Positions 26,366-34,580 of a stretch of 64,000 bases of DNA are shown piece after piece; position 1 is the first letter of the stretch, and every line of letters starts with the position of its first letter. The stretch is from Natronohydrobacter thiooxidans (GTDB lineage: Bacteria; Pseudomonadota; Alphaproteobacteria; Rhodobacterales; Rhodobacteraceae): positions 166,275 to 230,274 of the forward strand of contig NZ_MJAP01000013.1 in assembly GCF_001884735.1 (NCBI RefSeq), read 5' to 3'. A model generated the notes under the pieces. That model was not told the DNA's origin and did not search any database. It saw nothing but the letters and a program-made list of their open reading frames with translations. A program made the translations under genes and the position numbers.

Positions 26366-27394
26366 TCAGCGCGGCATCAGCACCCAGTAATCCAGATCAA
26401 GCAGCACATCGGGGTGATATTTCCCGCTCTCCTCCCGCAAGATATCGCCCGCGCCCTTGGTCGCCACCAGCCGCAACCGCAGCGCGCCCACGCCCGGCGC
26501 GGTGGTTTCCGCCCGGTCCAGCACTTCCGACCAGGCCCGGATCGTGTCGCCCGCGAAACAGGGATTGGCATGGCTGCCCGCATTGATCGCCGCGATCATC
26601 TGCGCATTGGCCAGCCCGTTGAACGAGAGCGCCCGCGCCATCGAGATCACATGCCCGCCATAGATCAGCCGCTTGCCATCGGCGCGCTGGGTGGTGTCGA
26701 AATGCACTTTCGACGTGTTCTGCCACAGCCGCGTGGCCAGCATATGCTCGGCTTCCTCGACCGTCACGCCATCCACATGATCGACGCGCTCGCCCGGCAT
26801 GTAATCGCCCCAGCGATGCGGCTCGCCCGCCAGCGTGAAATCATAAGCGCTGAAATCCAGCCCCTCGGGCACCACCAGATCCGCCGCATCGACCACGGGC
26901 GCCAGATCCGGCACCACGGGCGCGCCGGTCTCTGCCGCCGCGTCGCGCTTGCGCACCATCACCCAGCGCACATAGCTCAGGACGACTTCGCCGCGCTGGT
27001 TCATGCCCTCGGTGCGCACCCAGACCACGCCGCTCTTGCCGTTCGAATTCTGCTTCAGCCCGATCACTTCCGAGCGCGCGCGCAGCGTGTCGCCGGGATA
27101 GACCGGTGCCAGAAACCGCGCCTCGGCATAGCCCAGATTGGCGATGGCGTTCAGGCTGATATCGGGCACGGTCTTGCCAAAGACGATATGAAAGGCGATC
27201 AGATCATCCACCGGGCTTTGCGGCAGCCCGCAGGCACGCGCAAACTCATCCGAAGAATAAAGCGCCCCGCGCGCCGGGTAGAGCGCATGATAAAGCGCCC
27301 GCTCCCCACCCGAGACCGTGCGCGGCACCGCATGTTCGATCACATCTCCGATCCGGTAATCCTCGAAAAACCGGCCTGCAGTCGTCTTGCTCAT
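26366..27394 (-). CDS. mch: mesaconyl-CoA hydratase (double MaoC fold)
   Basis: A 342-residue MaoC-like enzyme with two hot-dog halves (about residues 8-160 and 185-342). Mch interconverts mesaconyl-CoA and beta-methylmalyl-CoA in the ethylmalonyl-CoA pathway of acetate assimilation. Family traits seen are the N-terminal GRFFEDYRIGDVIEHAVPRT, the ALYSSDEFARACGLPQSPVDD segment and YGGHVISMARALSFNGL near residue 245. Support is also positional: in Rhodobacter sphaeroides mch and mcl2 lie near the sdh genes, as here. It is separated from the DUF1737 gene by a hairpin. Confidence 0.88.
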   Translation of the reverse strand: MSKTTAGRFFEDYRIGDVIEHAVPRTVSGGERALYHALYPARGALYSSDEFARACGLPQSPVDDLIAFHIVFGKTVPDISLNAIANLGYAEARFLAPVYPGDTLRARSEVIGLKQNSNGKSGVVWVRTEGMNQRGEVVLSYVRWVMVRKRDAAAETGAPVVPDLAPVVDAADLVVPEGLDFSAYDFTLAGEPHRWGDYMPGERVDHVDGVTVEEAEHMLATRLWQNTSKVHFDTTQRADGKRLIYGGHVISMARALSFNGLANAQMIAAINAGSHANPCFAGDTIRAWSEVLDRAETTAPGVGALRLRLVATKGAGDILREESGKYHPDVLLDLDYWVLMPR

Positions 27395-27402
27395 CTTTTG
27401 CT

Positions 27403-27430
27403 CATTTTCTTGCTGAAAATACTCCGGGGG
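27403..27430 (-). repeat. terminator-linked intergenic repeat, copy 1 of 2
   Basis: Read on the minus strand the 28 bp begins cccccggagtattttc and ends agcaagaaaatg. The same element with one indel and one mismatch lies at 63779-63807 on the plus strand. Here it adjoins a strong GC hairpin in the 58-bp gap before mch. Confidence 0.6.
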
Positions 27431-27431
27431 T

Positions 27432-27450
27432 CCGGGGGCAGCGCCCCCGG
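27432..27450 (-). terminator. GC hairpin between DUF1737 gene and mch
   Basis: Perfect arms ccgggggc (27432-27439) and gcccccgg (27443-27450) with a 3-nt loop directly after the DUF1737 stop; the following minus-strand sequence contains gtatttt. It probably attenuates or ends the mcl2-NnrU-DUF1737 transcript before mch. Confidence 0.55.
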
Positions 27451-27452
27451 CG

Positions 27453-27656
27453 CTAGAGACTTCCGAGCTTCATCTCGGGCGCATAGTCCCCATTTACCTC
27501 TTTCACCACCGCCTGCGCGCAGCGCATCTTGCCGCTCGACGCGTCAAAAGCATAGGCGGGGCTGCCATGCAGCGCCCAGCCTTTTGACAGCGCTTCCGTC
27601 ACCTTGTGACAAAAGGCCGATGTGTCCTCTTCCGTCAGCAACCGATAGGCCAGCAT
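27453..27656 (-). CDS. DUF1737 protein
   Basis: A 67-residue small protein beginning MLAYRLLTEEDTSAFCHKV, with GWALHGSPAYAFD, the pattern of DUF1737: a short alpha/beta domain with conserved aromatic and Gly residues, unknown function. Its ATG shares one base with the stop of the NnrU gene (TGATG), so it is translationally coupled to it. Confidence 0.75.
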   Translation of the reverse strand: MLAYRLLTEEDTSAFCHKVTEALSKGWALHGSPAYAFDASSGKMRCAQAVVKEVNGDYAPEMKLGSL

Positions 27657-28213
27657 CACGCCCCCCCGAATGGCCATGGCCCAAGCCAGCCATGAATCTG
27701 CCCCACCACCAGCATCGCGAAAAGTGCGGCGACCACCGCGACGCCCTCTTTCCAGCCCGCAGCCTCGGGCGGGCGGGTCCAGTCGGGTTCTGCGCGGTTG
27801 ATCGAGATGACCGCGATCACGGCCCAGGCCAGAAGCCCGCCGAACAGGATCACACCCTGCAGCGTGCCCACGACCAGGAGATGCGCCAGCGCCCAGGCCT
27901 TGAAGCCCGAAAGCTGCGGATGGCGGATCTTCTGGTGCAGCCGGGTTTTCAGCCCCGACACCGCGAACAGGTAGAACCCGATAAAGACCAGCAGGTTATT
28001 GAGATGCACCATCCAACCCGGCGCGACCCAGAGCCAGACCGGATCGGCCCAGCGATAGCCCAGTACCATCAGGATGATCGAGGCCAGGAGCGCCAGCGCG
28101 ACCGGCCCCTTTCCCGCCTCGCCCAGTGCCGCGCGGCGGTCGGGCGCGAGGCGTTTGAACAGATGCGCCCCGGCCCAGAGGGCGACGCCGAGGATCAGGA
28201 CCAGATTTCCCAT
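27656..28213 (-). CDS. NnrU-family membrane protein
   Basis: A 185-residue protein with about five membrane helices and the NnrU signatures LILGVALWAGAHLFKRL, NNLLVFIGFYLFAVSG and IRHPQLSGFKAWALAHLLV, whose His/Arg/Asn are conserved. NnrU was named from denitrifiers; related proteins occur widely and some act like NnrU/isoprenoid or haem-linked enzymes. No denitrification genes are seen here. The start at 28213 is 4 bp after the mcl2 stop. Confidence 0.85.
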   Translation of the reverse strand: MGNLVLILGVALWAGAHLFKRLAPDRRAALGEAGKGPVALALLASIILMVLGYRWADPVWLWVAPGWMVHLNNLLVFIGFYLFAVSGLKTRLHQKIRHPQLSGFKAWALAHLLVVGTLQGVILFGGLLAWAVIAVISINRAEPDWTRPPEAAGWKEGVAVVAALFAMLVVGQIHGWLGPWPFGGA

Positions 28214-28217
28214 GTGG

Positions 28218-29084
28218 CTACTCCGTCAGTTCTGCAATGGCCTCTGCCTTTGCAAGGATTTGCTTCGCAGTCACAATATGCAGATTCTCGACGATCTTGC
28301 CATCCACCACCGCCACCCCTTCGCCGCGCGCGGTCGCGGCGTCAAATGCCTCGATCTGGCGCTTCGCAAGCTCGATCTCAGGGCCGCTGGGCGAGAAGAC
28401 CTCATTGGCGATGGCCAGTTGCGCGGGGTGGATCAGCGTCTTGCCGTCAAAGCCCATGTCGCGGCCCTGTTCACATTCCGCACGCAGCCCCGCCTCATCC
28501 CGGAACGCATTGTAGACCCCGTCCACCGCCACGATCCCGGCGGCTTTCGCCGCGATCAGCGGCAGTTGCAGCGCCGATAGCAGCGGCAGGCGGTCGGGGC
28601 GGAAGCGGCAGCCCATATCCTTGGCCAGATCATTCGTGCCCATGATGAAGCCCGCCATGCGGGGCGCGCGCGCAATCGCCAGCGCATTCATCACGCCAAG
28701 GGGGGATTCCATCATCGCCCAGATACGGGTTTCGCTCGTCTCGGCGCGCGCGTCGAGCAGGCGGGCCAGCTCCTCGACATGGCCCGCCTCATCCACCTTG
28801 GGCAGCAGAATCGCCTCGGGCCGGGCGGTTGCGATCACGTCCAGATCGTCGCGGCCCCAGTCCGAGGACAGGGCATTGATCCGCACCAGCTTCGCGCGGG
28901 GGCCATAGTCCTGGGCCTGCAGCGTCTCGGCCAGAAGCGCGCGGGCGCGCGCCTTCTCGTCCACCGCGACCGCATCCTCCAGATCGAAGATGATCGCATC
29001 CGTGGCCAGCGTTGCGGCTTTTTCCAGCGCGCGCGCTTTCGAGCCGGGGATATAGAGAACAGACCGGAAGGGGCGCGTGTCCAT
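28218..29084 (-). CDS. mcl2: (3S)-malyl-CoA thioesterase (Mcl2-type CoA ester lyase family)
   Basis: A 288-residue HpcH/HpaI-fold protein. DTRPFRSVLYIPGSKARALE starts the TIM barrel, IIFDLEDAV and AMMESPLGVMNA carry the Mg-binding Asp/Glu residues, and FDGKTLIHPAQLAIANEVF closes the active site. The length and N-terminus fit Mcl2, which hydrolyses (3S)-malyl-CoA to malate in the ethylmalonyl-CoA pathway, rather than the longer Mcl1 lyase. The neighbourhood (mch, sdh) agrees. The ATG at 29084 has an aaggag site; the upstream in-frame start is rejected. Confidence 0.8.
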   Translation of the reverse strand: MDTRPFRSVLYIPGSKARALEKAATLATDAIIFDLEDAVAVDEKARARALLAETLQAQDYGPRAKLVRINALSSDWGRDDLDVIATARPEAILLPKVDEAGHVEELARLLDARAETSETRIWAMMESPLGVMNALAIARAPRMAGFIMGTNDLAKDMGCRFRPDRLPLLSALQLPLIAAKAAGIVAVDGVYNAFRDEAGLRAECEQGRDMGFDGKTLIHPAQLAIANEVFSPSGPEIELAKRQIEAFDAATARGEGVAVVDGKIVENLHIVTAKQILAKAEAIAELTE

Positions 29085-29280
29085 GATGAAGGCTCCTTGT
29101 AATATTCTGTCGCTTGTGGAGCATTTTGCGACATAAACCGCAAGCGGAAAATGCTGCATCGCAGCGGTGACGGGGCGTCCTGCGGCGCTAACATGGCAGC
29201 GTGCGCCGGGTTAACGCCGCTTTCGGGGCGTGCTGGCAGGCTGGGGGCCCCGCTTGCGCATTCTTCGAAAGGACTCTCCC

Positions 29281-29571
29281 ATGCGTGCCCTCAGCCTCTG
29301 TCTTGCCCTGCTTCTCGCATCCCCCGCCGCTGCACAATCCCCGCAATGCGCGCCGCGCGCGCAGCTTCTGGACATGCTCGCGCAAAGCCAGCAAACCCGC
29401 CGCGCGATGGGGCAGGCGGGCCCTGCCGTGATGGAGCTTTTCGCCGCCGAAGACAGCCAGCGCTGGACGCTGACCGTGACTTTGCGCGACGGGCGCATGT
29501 GCCTGATCGCCCATGGCACGGACTATACGGCGCGCGACGAGGCTTTCCCGGTGCCCGGCACTGCCAGCTGA
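29281..29571 (+). CDS. small secreted hypothetical protein
   Basis: A 96-residue protein with a clear signal peptide (MRALSLCLALLLASPAAAQS) and a mature part of about 76 residues containing two Cys (CAPRAQ and MCLIAHG) that may form a disulfide. Similar small periplasmic proteins of unknown function are common in Rhodobacterales. ATG 29281 has a ggactctccc leader with only a weak ribosome site. It is convergent with infC. Confidence 0.6.
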   Translation: MRALSLCLALLLASPAAAQSPQCAPRAQLLDMLAQSQQTRRAMGQAGPAVMELFAAEDSQRWTLTVTLRDGRMCLIAHGTDYTARDEAFPVPGTAS

Positions 29572-29586
29572 CCGCCACAAGCCATG

Positions 29587-29615
29587 AAAAAACCCGCCGG
29601 TGATGCGGCGGGTTT
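29587..29615 (-). terminator. rho-independent terminator of infC
   Basis: Arms acccgccg and cggcgggt around a 6-nt loop. On the minus strand the hairpin is followed by a T6 run (complement of the A-run 29587-29592), 25 bp beyond the infC stop. It can also serve the convergent secreted-protein gene. Confidence 0.85.
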
Positions 29616-29639
29616 CATATGGCGGTCCTGATTGCCGGT

Positions 29640-30179
29640 TCAGCGCGGCGCGATCATCATGATCATCTGCCGCCCTTCCATCTTGGGCATATTCTCGACC
29701 TTGCCGATCTCATCAATATCGGCGGCGACCCGGTGCAGAAGCTGCGCGCCAATATCCTGATGCGCCATTTCGCGCCCCCGGAAGCGCAGCGTGACCTTCA
29801 CCTTGTCGCCCGCTTCCAGAAAGCGGAACACATTGCGCATCTTGACCTCATAGTCATGCGTATCCGTGTTCGGGCGGAATTTGACTTCCTTGATCTCGAT
29901 GATCTTCTGATTCTTGCGCGCTTCGGCCTCGCGCTTCTGCATCTCGTATTTATACTTGCCGAAATCCATGATCTTGCAGACAGGCGGCACAGCATTGGGC
30001 GAGATTTCGACCAGATCGAGCCCGGCCTCTTCGGCCAGGATCAGCGCTTGCGAGGGTTTGACCACCCCCAGATTTTCACCATCGGCCCCGATAAGGCGAA
30101 TCTCCGGCGCCCGGATACGATCATTGATGCGCGGTCCGGTATCGCGTTGCGGCGGGGCATTATGCGGTCTGCGGGCTAT
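29640..30179 (-). CDS. infC: translation initiation factor IF-3 with AUA start codon
   Basis: IF-3 binds the 30S subunit, prevents 50S joining and proof-reads start codons. From an ATA codon (complement of 30177-30179) the frame encodes a 179-residue protein: [38 protein letters not shown], then [20 protein letters not shown] and [18 protein letters not shown], that is, both IF-3 domains complete. A perfect aggagg lies five bases before the ATA. The nearest GTG (30065) would delete half of the N-domain. Rare AUU/AUA/AUC starts underlie IF-3 autoregulation in other bacteria, so the same is inferred here. Confidence 0.93.
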   Translation of the reverse strand: MARRPHNAPPQRDTGPRINDRIRAPEIRLIGADGENLGVVKPSQALILAEEAGLDLVEISPNAVPPVCKIMDFGKYKYEMQKREAEARKNQKIIEIKEVKFRPNTDTHDYEVKMRNVFRFLEAGDKVKVTLRFRGREMAHQDIGAQLLHRVAADIDEIGKVENMPKMEGRQMIMMIAPR

Positions 30180-30367
30180 GGAAGCCTCCTGTATGCTGTT
30201 TCGGCTGGTAACTCAAACTAATGTCGCGGCATGTGCGATTCAAGCGCGAAGATCAAGCCCCATCCGCGAGAACATGCTTGTTTTCGCGCATGTGGCAGAG
30301 TCGACTTGCAAACCCTGACAGTTCTGGCATAGGCGGCCAGAGTATTGTTGTTCAGAGGGAAAACATC

Positions 30368-30946
30368 ATGAACAAGACCCTTCTCGGTCTCATCGCAGCA
30401 GCGGCAGTGGCCGTTGGCATCTGGTTCGGGTTCCAGTCGCGGCAGGCGCCCGAGGTGATCGAACCGGTGACGGAGACGGTAGTCGAACCCGAAACCGTCG
30501 AAGAACCCGTCGAGGCGCCCGAGCCGGTTGAACCCGAGCCGGTTGAACCCGAGCCCGTCGAAGCCGAGCCCATCGAGCCGGAAGAAGAACCCGTAGTTGA
30601 AGAAGAAGCTGTGGTAGAGGAAGAAGCTGCGGTGGAAGCAGATGCTGCCGTCGAAGCCGAAGCTGATGCGGGCAGCGAAGCCGCTGTCGAAGATGCTCTC
30701 GACACGGCGGAAGAGACGCTCTCCCCCGAGGCTGCAGAAGAAACCGCAGATGCAGTTGAAGGACAGCTTGAGCTTGAAGAGCTTGGCCTTGATGTATCGC
30801 TCGACACCATCCGCGCCCAGATCGAGGCCGCAAATCTGAATATCGCAGAGCGCGGTATCATCGAAGGTCTGCTGCAGGCCGCTGGTGAGAACCCCGAACT
30901 GCTGCGCGAAGTGGCCGAGCGTCTGCGCCAGATGACCGGTAACTGA
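30368..30946 (+). CDS. membrane-anchored acidic Glu/Pro/Val-repeat protein
   Basis: A 192-residue protein with one N-terminal helix (MNKTLLGLIAAAAVAVGIWF, residues 4-22). A long low-complexity acidic region follows (residues 28-135) built of EPV/EPEPVE units and then EEEAVVE/AAVEAE units, and then a compact helical C-terminal domain (about 140-192, LELEELGLDVSLDTIRAQIE onward). The architecture suggests a periplasmic stalk holding a small domain away from the membrane. The nucleotide repeats (gaacccgagccggtt) are near-identical in tandem, so length variation between strains is likely. ATG 30368 follows a gagggaaa site. No family recognised. Confidence 0.75.
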   Translation: MNKTLLGLIAAAAVAVGIWFGFQSRQAPEVIEPVTETVVEPETVEEPVEAPEPVEPEPVEPEPVEAEPIEPEEEPVVEEEAVVEEEAAVEADAAVEAEADAGSEAAVEDALDTAEETLSPEAAEETADAVEGQLELEELGLDVSLDTIRAQIEAANLNIAERGIIEGLLQAAGENPELLREVAERLRQMTGN

Positions 30947-30970
30947 TCCGCTCACGCTGATGAAAAGAAA

Positions 30971-30998
30971 GCCCGGATGCGCGCATCCGGGCTTTTTT
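30971..30998 (+). terminator. bidirectional rho-independent terminator
   Basis: Perfect palindromic arms gcccggatgc (30971-30980) and gcatccgggc (30983-30992) with T6 at 30993-30998 on the plus strand. The minus strand has a T-rich tail too, serving the convergent ASKHA gene, which ends at 31005. Confidence 0.88.
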
Positions 30999-31004
30999 CA
31001 TGTC

Positions 31005-33038
31005 TCAGCCGCGCCGCCGTCTGCGCCCGCCGCCCGCGCCATCATGGGTGTTGAAACTCACCTCGGGCAGCGTCACGATGCGGCTCAGTTCGGGGAATGT
31101 ATCGACCGCATGGGGCAGGGCATTGGCATTGACGAAATGCTCCTGAAAGCGCGGCTCGATCGCGGTCTCGACCTTGTGGATCCGCCCCACTGTGGCCTCG
31201 ATTCCGGCCCGCGCCGCGACATTGCACAGTGCGATCCGCGCGCCGGTGCCCGCGGCATTGCCCGCGCTGGTCACGCGGTCCAGATGCGCGTCGGGGATCA
31301 TGCCCAGCACCATCGCATGTTTCGGGCTGATATGGGCGCCAAAGGCCCCGGCCAGCACCACGCGGTCCACGCGCTCGGTACCAATTTCATCCATCAGCAG
31401 CCGCGCCCCGGCATAAAGCGCGGATTTCGCAAGTTGGATTGCGCGGATATCGCCCTGCGTGACGGTGATACGCGGTCCGCCCGTCGCGGTTGCATCATGG
31501 ATCAGATAGGCATGTGTCCGCCCTTCGGGCAGACAGCGCGCGGTCCCGGTCTGCTCTGCCGAACCGATCAGGCCAGAACCATCGACCAGCCCCGCCATCC
31601 GCATTTCCGCCACCGCCTCGATGATGCCGGAACCGCAAATGCCGGTGATTCCCGTCGCCTCGGTCTCTGCGTCAAAGCCTGGCTCATCCGACCACAGATC
31701 CGATCCGATCACCCGGAATCGCGGCTCTTTCGTCACCGGGTCAATCTCGATGCGCTCAATCGCCCCCGGTGCCGCGCGCTGCCCGGAGGAAATCTGCGCC
31801 CCCTCGAACGCGGGCCCGGTGGGCGAGGAACAGGCCAGCACCCGGCGCTTGTCGCCCAGCAGGATCTCGGCATTGGTGCCCACATCCACGACCAGCACCA
31901 GATCTTCCGATGTCTCGGGGCTTTCCGACAGCGCCACGGCAGCCGCATCCGCCCCCACATGCCCGGCGATACAGGGCAACAGATAGGCACGCGCAGCCGG
32001 GTTCATCGCCGCCAGCCCCAGATCGCGCGCACCCACATTCAGCGCGCCAGAAGTCGCCAGCGCGAAAGGCGCCTGACCCAGTTCCACCGGGTCAATCCCC
32101 AGAAACAGATGATGCATGACCGGATTGCACACGATCACCGCTTCCATGATCTCGCGCGCGCTGATCTGCGCCTCGCGCGCGATCTCGGCGATCAGCGCAT
32201 CCATCCCCTCGCGTAACGTGCGGGTCATTTCCACATCGCCGCCGGGATTCATCATCGCATAGCTCACCCGGCTCATCAGATCCTCGCCAAAGCGGATCTG
32301 CGGGTTCATGATGCCCGATGACAGCGCCACCTCGCCGGTGCGCAAATCGCACAGATGTGCTGCGATGGTGGTCGAGCCAAGGTCGATCGCCAGCCCGTAA
32401 AGCCCGCCCTCATAAAAGCCCGGCCAGATATCGAGCAGCCGGTGCGGCCCGGCATTGTGATCCTTGTGCAGCGCGACCGTCACGCGCCATTTGCCTTCGC
32501 GCAGCACCGGTTGCAGCTTGCGCAACACCTCCAGTCCGGCGGTGATTTCAGGGATGTTCCATTCCTCGCGCAGCGCCTTCGCCAGACGCTCGAAATCGCC
32601 CGAGGGCTCGTGCATGTCGGGCTCCTGCACCTCGACAAGATAAAGCCGCGTCGCCGGGTCCATCACGATGGCCCGCGCGGTCGCGGCCTTGCGCACGACC
32701 TGCCGGTGCACCTGGCTCTCGGGCGGCACGTCGATGACCACATCGCCCATGATCTTGGCCTGACAACCCAGACGGCGGCCACTGATCAGCCCGCGCTTGT
32801 CCTTGTAACGTTGCTCGACCGCGTTCCATTCGGACAGCGCCCCGTCCTTGACCGTCACACCATGCTTGGAGAACTCGCCATAGCCCGGCGTGATCTGGCA
32901 TTTGGAACAGATACCCCGCCCGCCGCAGACGGAATCAAGGTCCACCCCCAATTGCCGCGCGGCGGTCAGAACCGGGGTTCCCACAGCAAAACGCCCCCGC
33001 TTGCCCGAGGGCGTGAAAATCACCAGCGCATCTGCCAT
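31005..33038 (-). CDS. ASKHA-domain corrinoid-activation protein (RACo/RamA-like)
   Basis: A 677-residue protein of the RACo family, which uses ATP and an iron-sulfur centre to re-reduce inactive Co(II) corrinoid cofactors of methyltransferases. An N-terminal [2Fe-2S] ferredoxin domain (residues 1-95; CGGRGICSKC near 39-48 and a further Cys in RRLGCQAKI) is followed by a linker and the ASKHA ATPase (GLAIDLGSTTIAAHL at about 213, VVDVGTNAEILLG at about 395, GICGSGIIEAVAEM at about 475, VVLAGAFGAHIS). The C-terminus ends in Gly/Arg repeats. Partners (a corrinoid protein, methyltransferases) are not in the window. Convergent with the acidic repeat gene. Confidence 0.85.
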   Translation of the reverse strand: MADALVIFTPSGKRGRFAVGTPVLTAARQLGVDLDSVCGGRGICSKCQITPGYGEFSKHGVTVKDGALSEWNAVEQRYKDKRGLISGRRLGCQAKIMGDVVIDVPPESQVHRQVVRKAATARAIVMDPATRLYLVEVQEPDMHEPSGDFERLAKALREEWNIPEITAGLEVLRKLQPVLREGKWRVTVALHKDHNAGPHRLLDIWPGFYEGGLYGLAIDLGSTTIAAHLCDLRTGEVALSSGIMNPQIRFGEDLMSRVSYAMMNPGGDVEMTRTLREGMDALIAEIAREAQISAREIMEAVIVCNPVMHHLFLGIDPVELGQAPFALATSGALNVGARDLGLAAMNPAARAYLLPCIAGHVGADAAAVALSESPETSEDLVLVVDVGTNAEILLGDKRRVLACSSPTGPAFEGAQISSGQRAAPGAIERIEIDPVTKEPRFRVIGSDLWSDEPGFDAETEATGITGICGSGIIEAVAEMRMAGLVDGSGLIGSAEQTGTARCLPEGRTHAYLIHDATATGGPRITVTQGDIRAIQLAKSALYAGARLLMDEIGTERVDRVVLAGAFGAHISPKHAMVLGMIPDAHLDRVTSAGNAAGTGARIALCNVAARAGIEATVGRIHKVETAIEPRFQEHFVNANALPHAVDTFPELSRIVTLPEVSFNTHDGAGGGRRRRRG

Positions 33039-33124
33039 CTGCCTGCCTCCGTGCTACCCCTCTCAGATAACTGTCTGAGCGGCAGAGGGAAGGCCGGATC
33101 GCGGCAATTCGGCACGAAATTCCG

Positions 33125-33541
33125 TCAGCGCGCGACCAGCACCGAAACCGGCGAATGGCGCACCACCCGCGAGGCGGTCGAGCCGATGAAATAATTGCTC
33201 ATATCCGGCTTGTGCGAGGCGACCATGATCAGATCAGCGTTGCAATCCCCGGCACAGGCGATGATCTCTTCCGAGGCCCGCCCGCCCCGGATTTCGATAT
33301 CCACCGTCTTGGCCTTGGCCACTGCGGCAAGCGATTCCATCTGCTCGCGCAATGCCTTGCGATGCTCCAGCAATTGCTCGCGCGCCACAATCGTTGCCAG
33401 ATAGGCCGGGACTTCATCCAGAACATGCACCAGCGTGATGCTGCCATCCGGGTCGATCAGCTTGTTGGCTTTCTCGATCAACCCGCGGCTGGTCGCACCC
33501 TTGTTGAACAAGGCCACAGCGATAACGATGGATCTGTACAT
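33125..33541 (-). CDS. universal stress protein, copy 1 of 3
   Basis: A 138-residue single-domain UspA protein: MYRSIVIAVALFNKG at the N-terminus, VHVLDEVPAYLATIV in the middle, and DLIMVASHKPDMSNYFIGST then ASRVVRHSPVSVLV at the end. The last segment contains the Gly/Ser-Thr loop that binds ATP phosphates in UspA-type members. The true start is ATG 33541; the upstream extension crosses the terminator of the previous gene. It is closely similar to the next two genes, a tandem triplication. Role: stress or low-oxygen survival by family. Confidence 0.9.
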   Translation of the reverse strand: MYRSIVIAVALFNKGATSRGLIEKANKLIDPDGSITLVHVLDEVPAYLATIVAREQLLEHRKALREQMESLAAVAKAKTVDIEIRGGRASEEIIACAGDCNADLIMVASHKPDMSNYFIGSTASRVVRHSPVSVLVAR

Positions 33542-33570
33542 GGCTTCCTCCCTTTCAGCCGTGGCAGGTT

Positions 33571-33609
33571 CCGAAAGAAAACTGCCTTCCAAAGCGCTTT
33601 GGAAGGCAG
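33571..33609 (-). terminator. terminator between usp copies 2 and 1
   Basis: A perfect 28-bp palindrome (33582-33609, arms ctgccttccaaagc / gctttggaaggcag) followed on the minus strand by a T-rich ttttctttc tail. It lies 45 bp after usp copy 2, so copy 1 is probably transcribed separately or at reduced level. Confidence 0.75.
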
Positions 33610-33653
33610 CATCGCACAAGTTTCACCGCAAGGCAATCGCGGTGGCAGGCGAC

Positions 33654-34070
33654 TCAGCGCGTGACCAGCACCGAAACCGGCGCATGACGTACAATGCGCG
33701 ATGCGGTCGAGCCGATGAAGTAATCGCTCAGGCCCGGCTTGTGGCTGGCAATCATGATCAGATCGGCACCCGCCTCTTTCGCGGCACCCAGAATGGCGGC
33801 AGAGGGCTGGCCTTCGCGCACGACGCATTCGACATTCATGCCCGCGCCTTCGGCGGCAAGGGCCTCAAGCTGATCCTGCACATCACGGCGACGCGCGCTC
33901 ATATGCTCTTTCGGGATCGAGGCCGCGACATAGCCCGGCACTTCATCGATCACATGAACCAGCGTGACCTTGCCGCCCTCATCCAGAAGCGTGCGGGCTT
34001 TCGCAAGGGCTGCGCGCGTGGTCGCACCTTCATTGAACAGGGCAGCGGCGATAACGATGGAGGAATACAT
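33654..34070 (-). CDS. universal stress protein, copy 2 of 3
   Basis: A 138-residue UspA-fold protein starting MYSSIVIAAALFNEGATTRA, with VTLVHVIDEVPGYVAASI and the ATP-loop C-terminus LIMIASHKPGLSDYFIGSTA. Apparent identity to copy 1 is roughly half or more by eye, highest in the last 45 residues. It lies 39 bp downstream of copy 3 on the same strand with no terminator between, so it is cotranscribed with copy 3. Confidence 0.9.
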   Translation of the reverse strand: MYSSIVIAAALFNEGATTRAALAKARTLLDEGGKVTLVHVIDEVPGYVAASIPKEHMSARRRDVQDQLEALAAEGAGMNVECVVREGQPSAAILGAAKEAGADLIMIASHKPGLSDYFIGSTASRIVRHAPVSVLVTR

Positions 34071-34109
34071 GGAACTTTCCTTGTCTTGTTGGGTATTTCT
34101 TGGGTCTAT

Positions 34110-34523
34110 TCAGCGTTCTACCAGAACCGAGCATTGCGCATGTCGTATCACGCGCGCCGCAGTCGAGCCAATAAAATAATCCCGCAGACCGGGTTTGTGG
34201 CTCGCGACCATGATCAGATCCGCGCCGCTGTCACTGGCGGCCTGCAGGATCTGACCTGATGCCGCACCGCGGCGGACCTCGGGCACCATGCGGATTTCCA
34301 GCCCCGGATCAATCAGCGCGCGCAACTCGACCGCAGCTTCCGCGCGACGTCTCTCAGCCAGATCGGCGGGCAGATCGGCGGCGATATATCCGGGCACTTC
34401 CTCCAGAGCATGGATCAGCCGGATCTCGCCTCCGGCATCGAGAAGCCGGGTCGCGCGGAGCAAGAGGGCCTTGGCCTGATCCAGATGTTCCAGATCCACG
34501 GCCACGATGATACGGCTATACAT
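34110..34523 (-). CDS. universal stress protein, copy 3 of 3
   Basis: A 137-residue UspA-fold protein (MYSRIIVAVDLEHLDQAKAL, LIHALEEVPGYIAADL, LIMVASHKPGLRDYFIGSTA). It is the first gene of the usp cluster. The N-terminus differs from the other two (DLEHLDQAK, closer to classic UspA), while the C-terminal half is nearly the same. A near-consensus FNR box lies 58-71 bp upstream of ATG 34523. Confidence 0.9.
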   Translation of the reverse strand: MYSRIIVAVDLEHLDQAKALLLRATRLLDAGGEIRLIHALEEVPGYIAADLPADLAERRRAEAAVELRALIDPGLEIRMVPEVRRGAASGQILQAASDSGADLIMVASHKPGLRDYFIGSTAARVIRHAQCSVLVER

Positions 34524-34580
34524 GCGACTGTCCTTTCCTGTTACGCCGGGCCAGATTGCGGGAATTGTGTCGCCTGCGCG

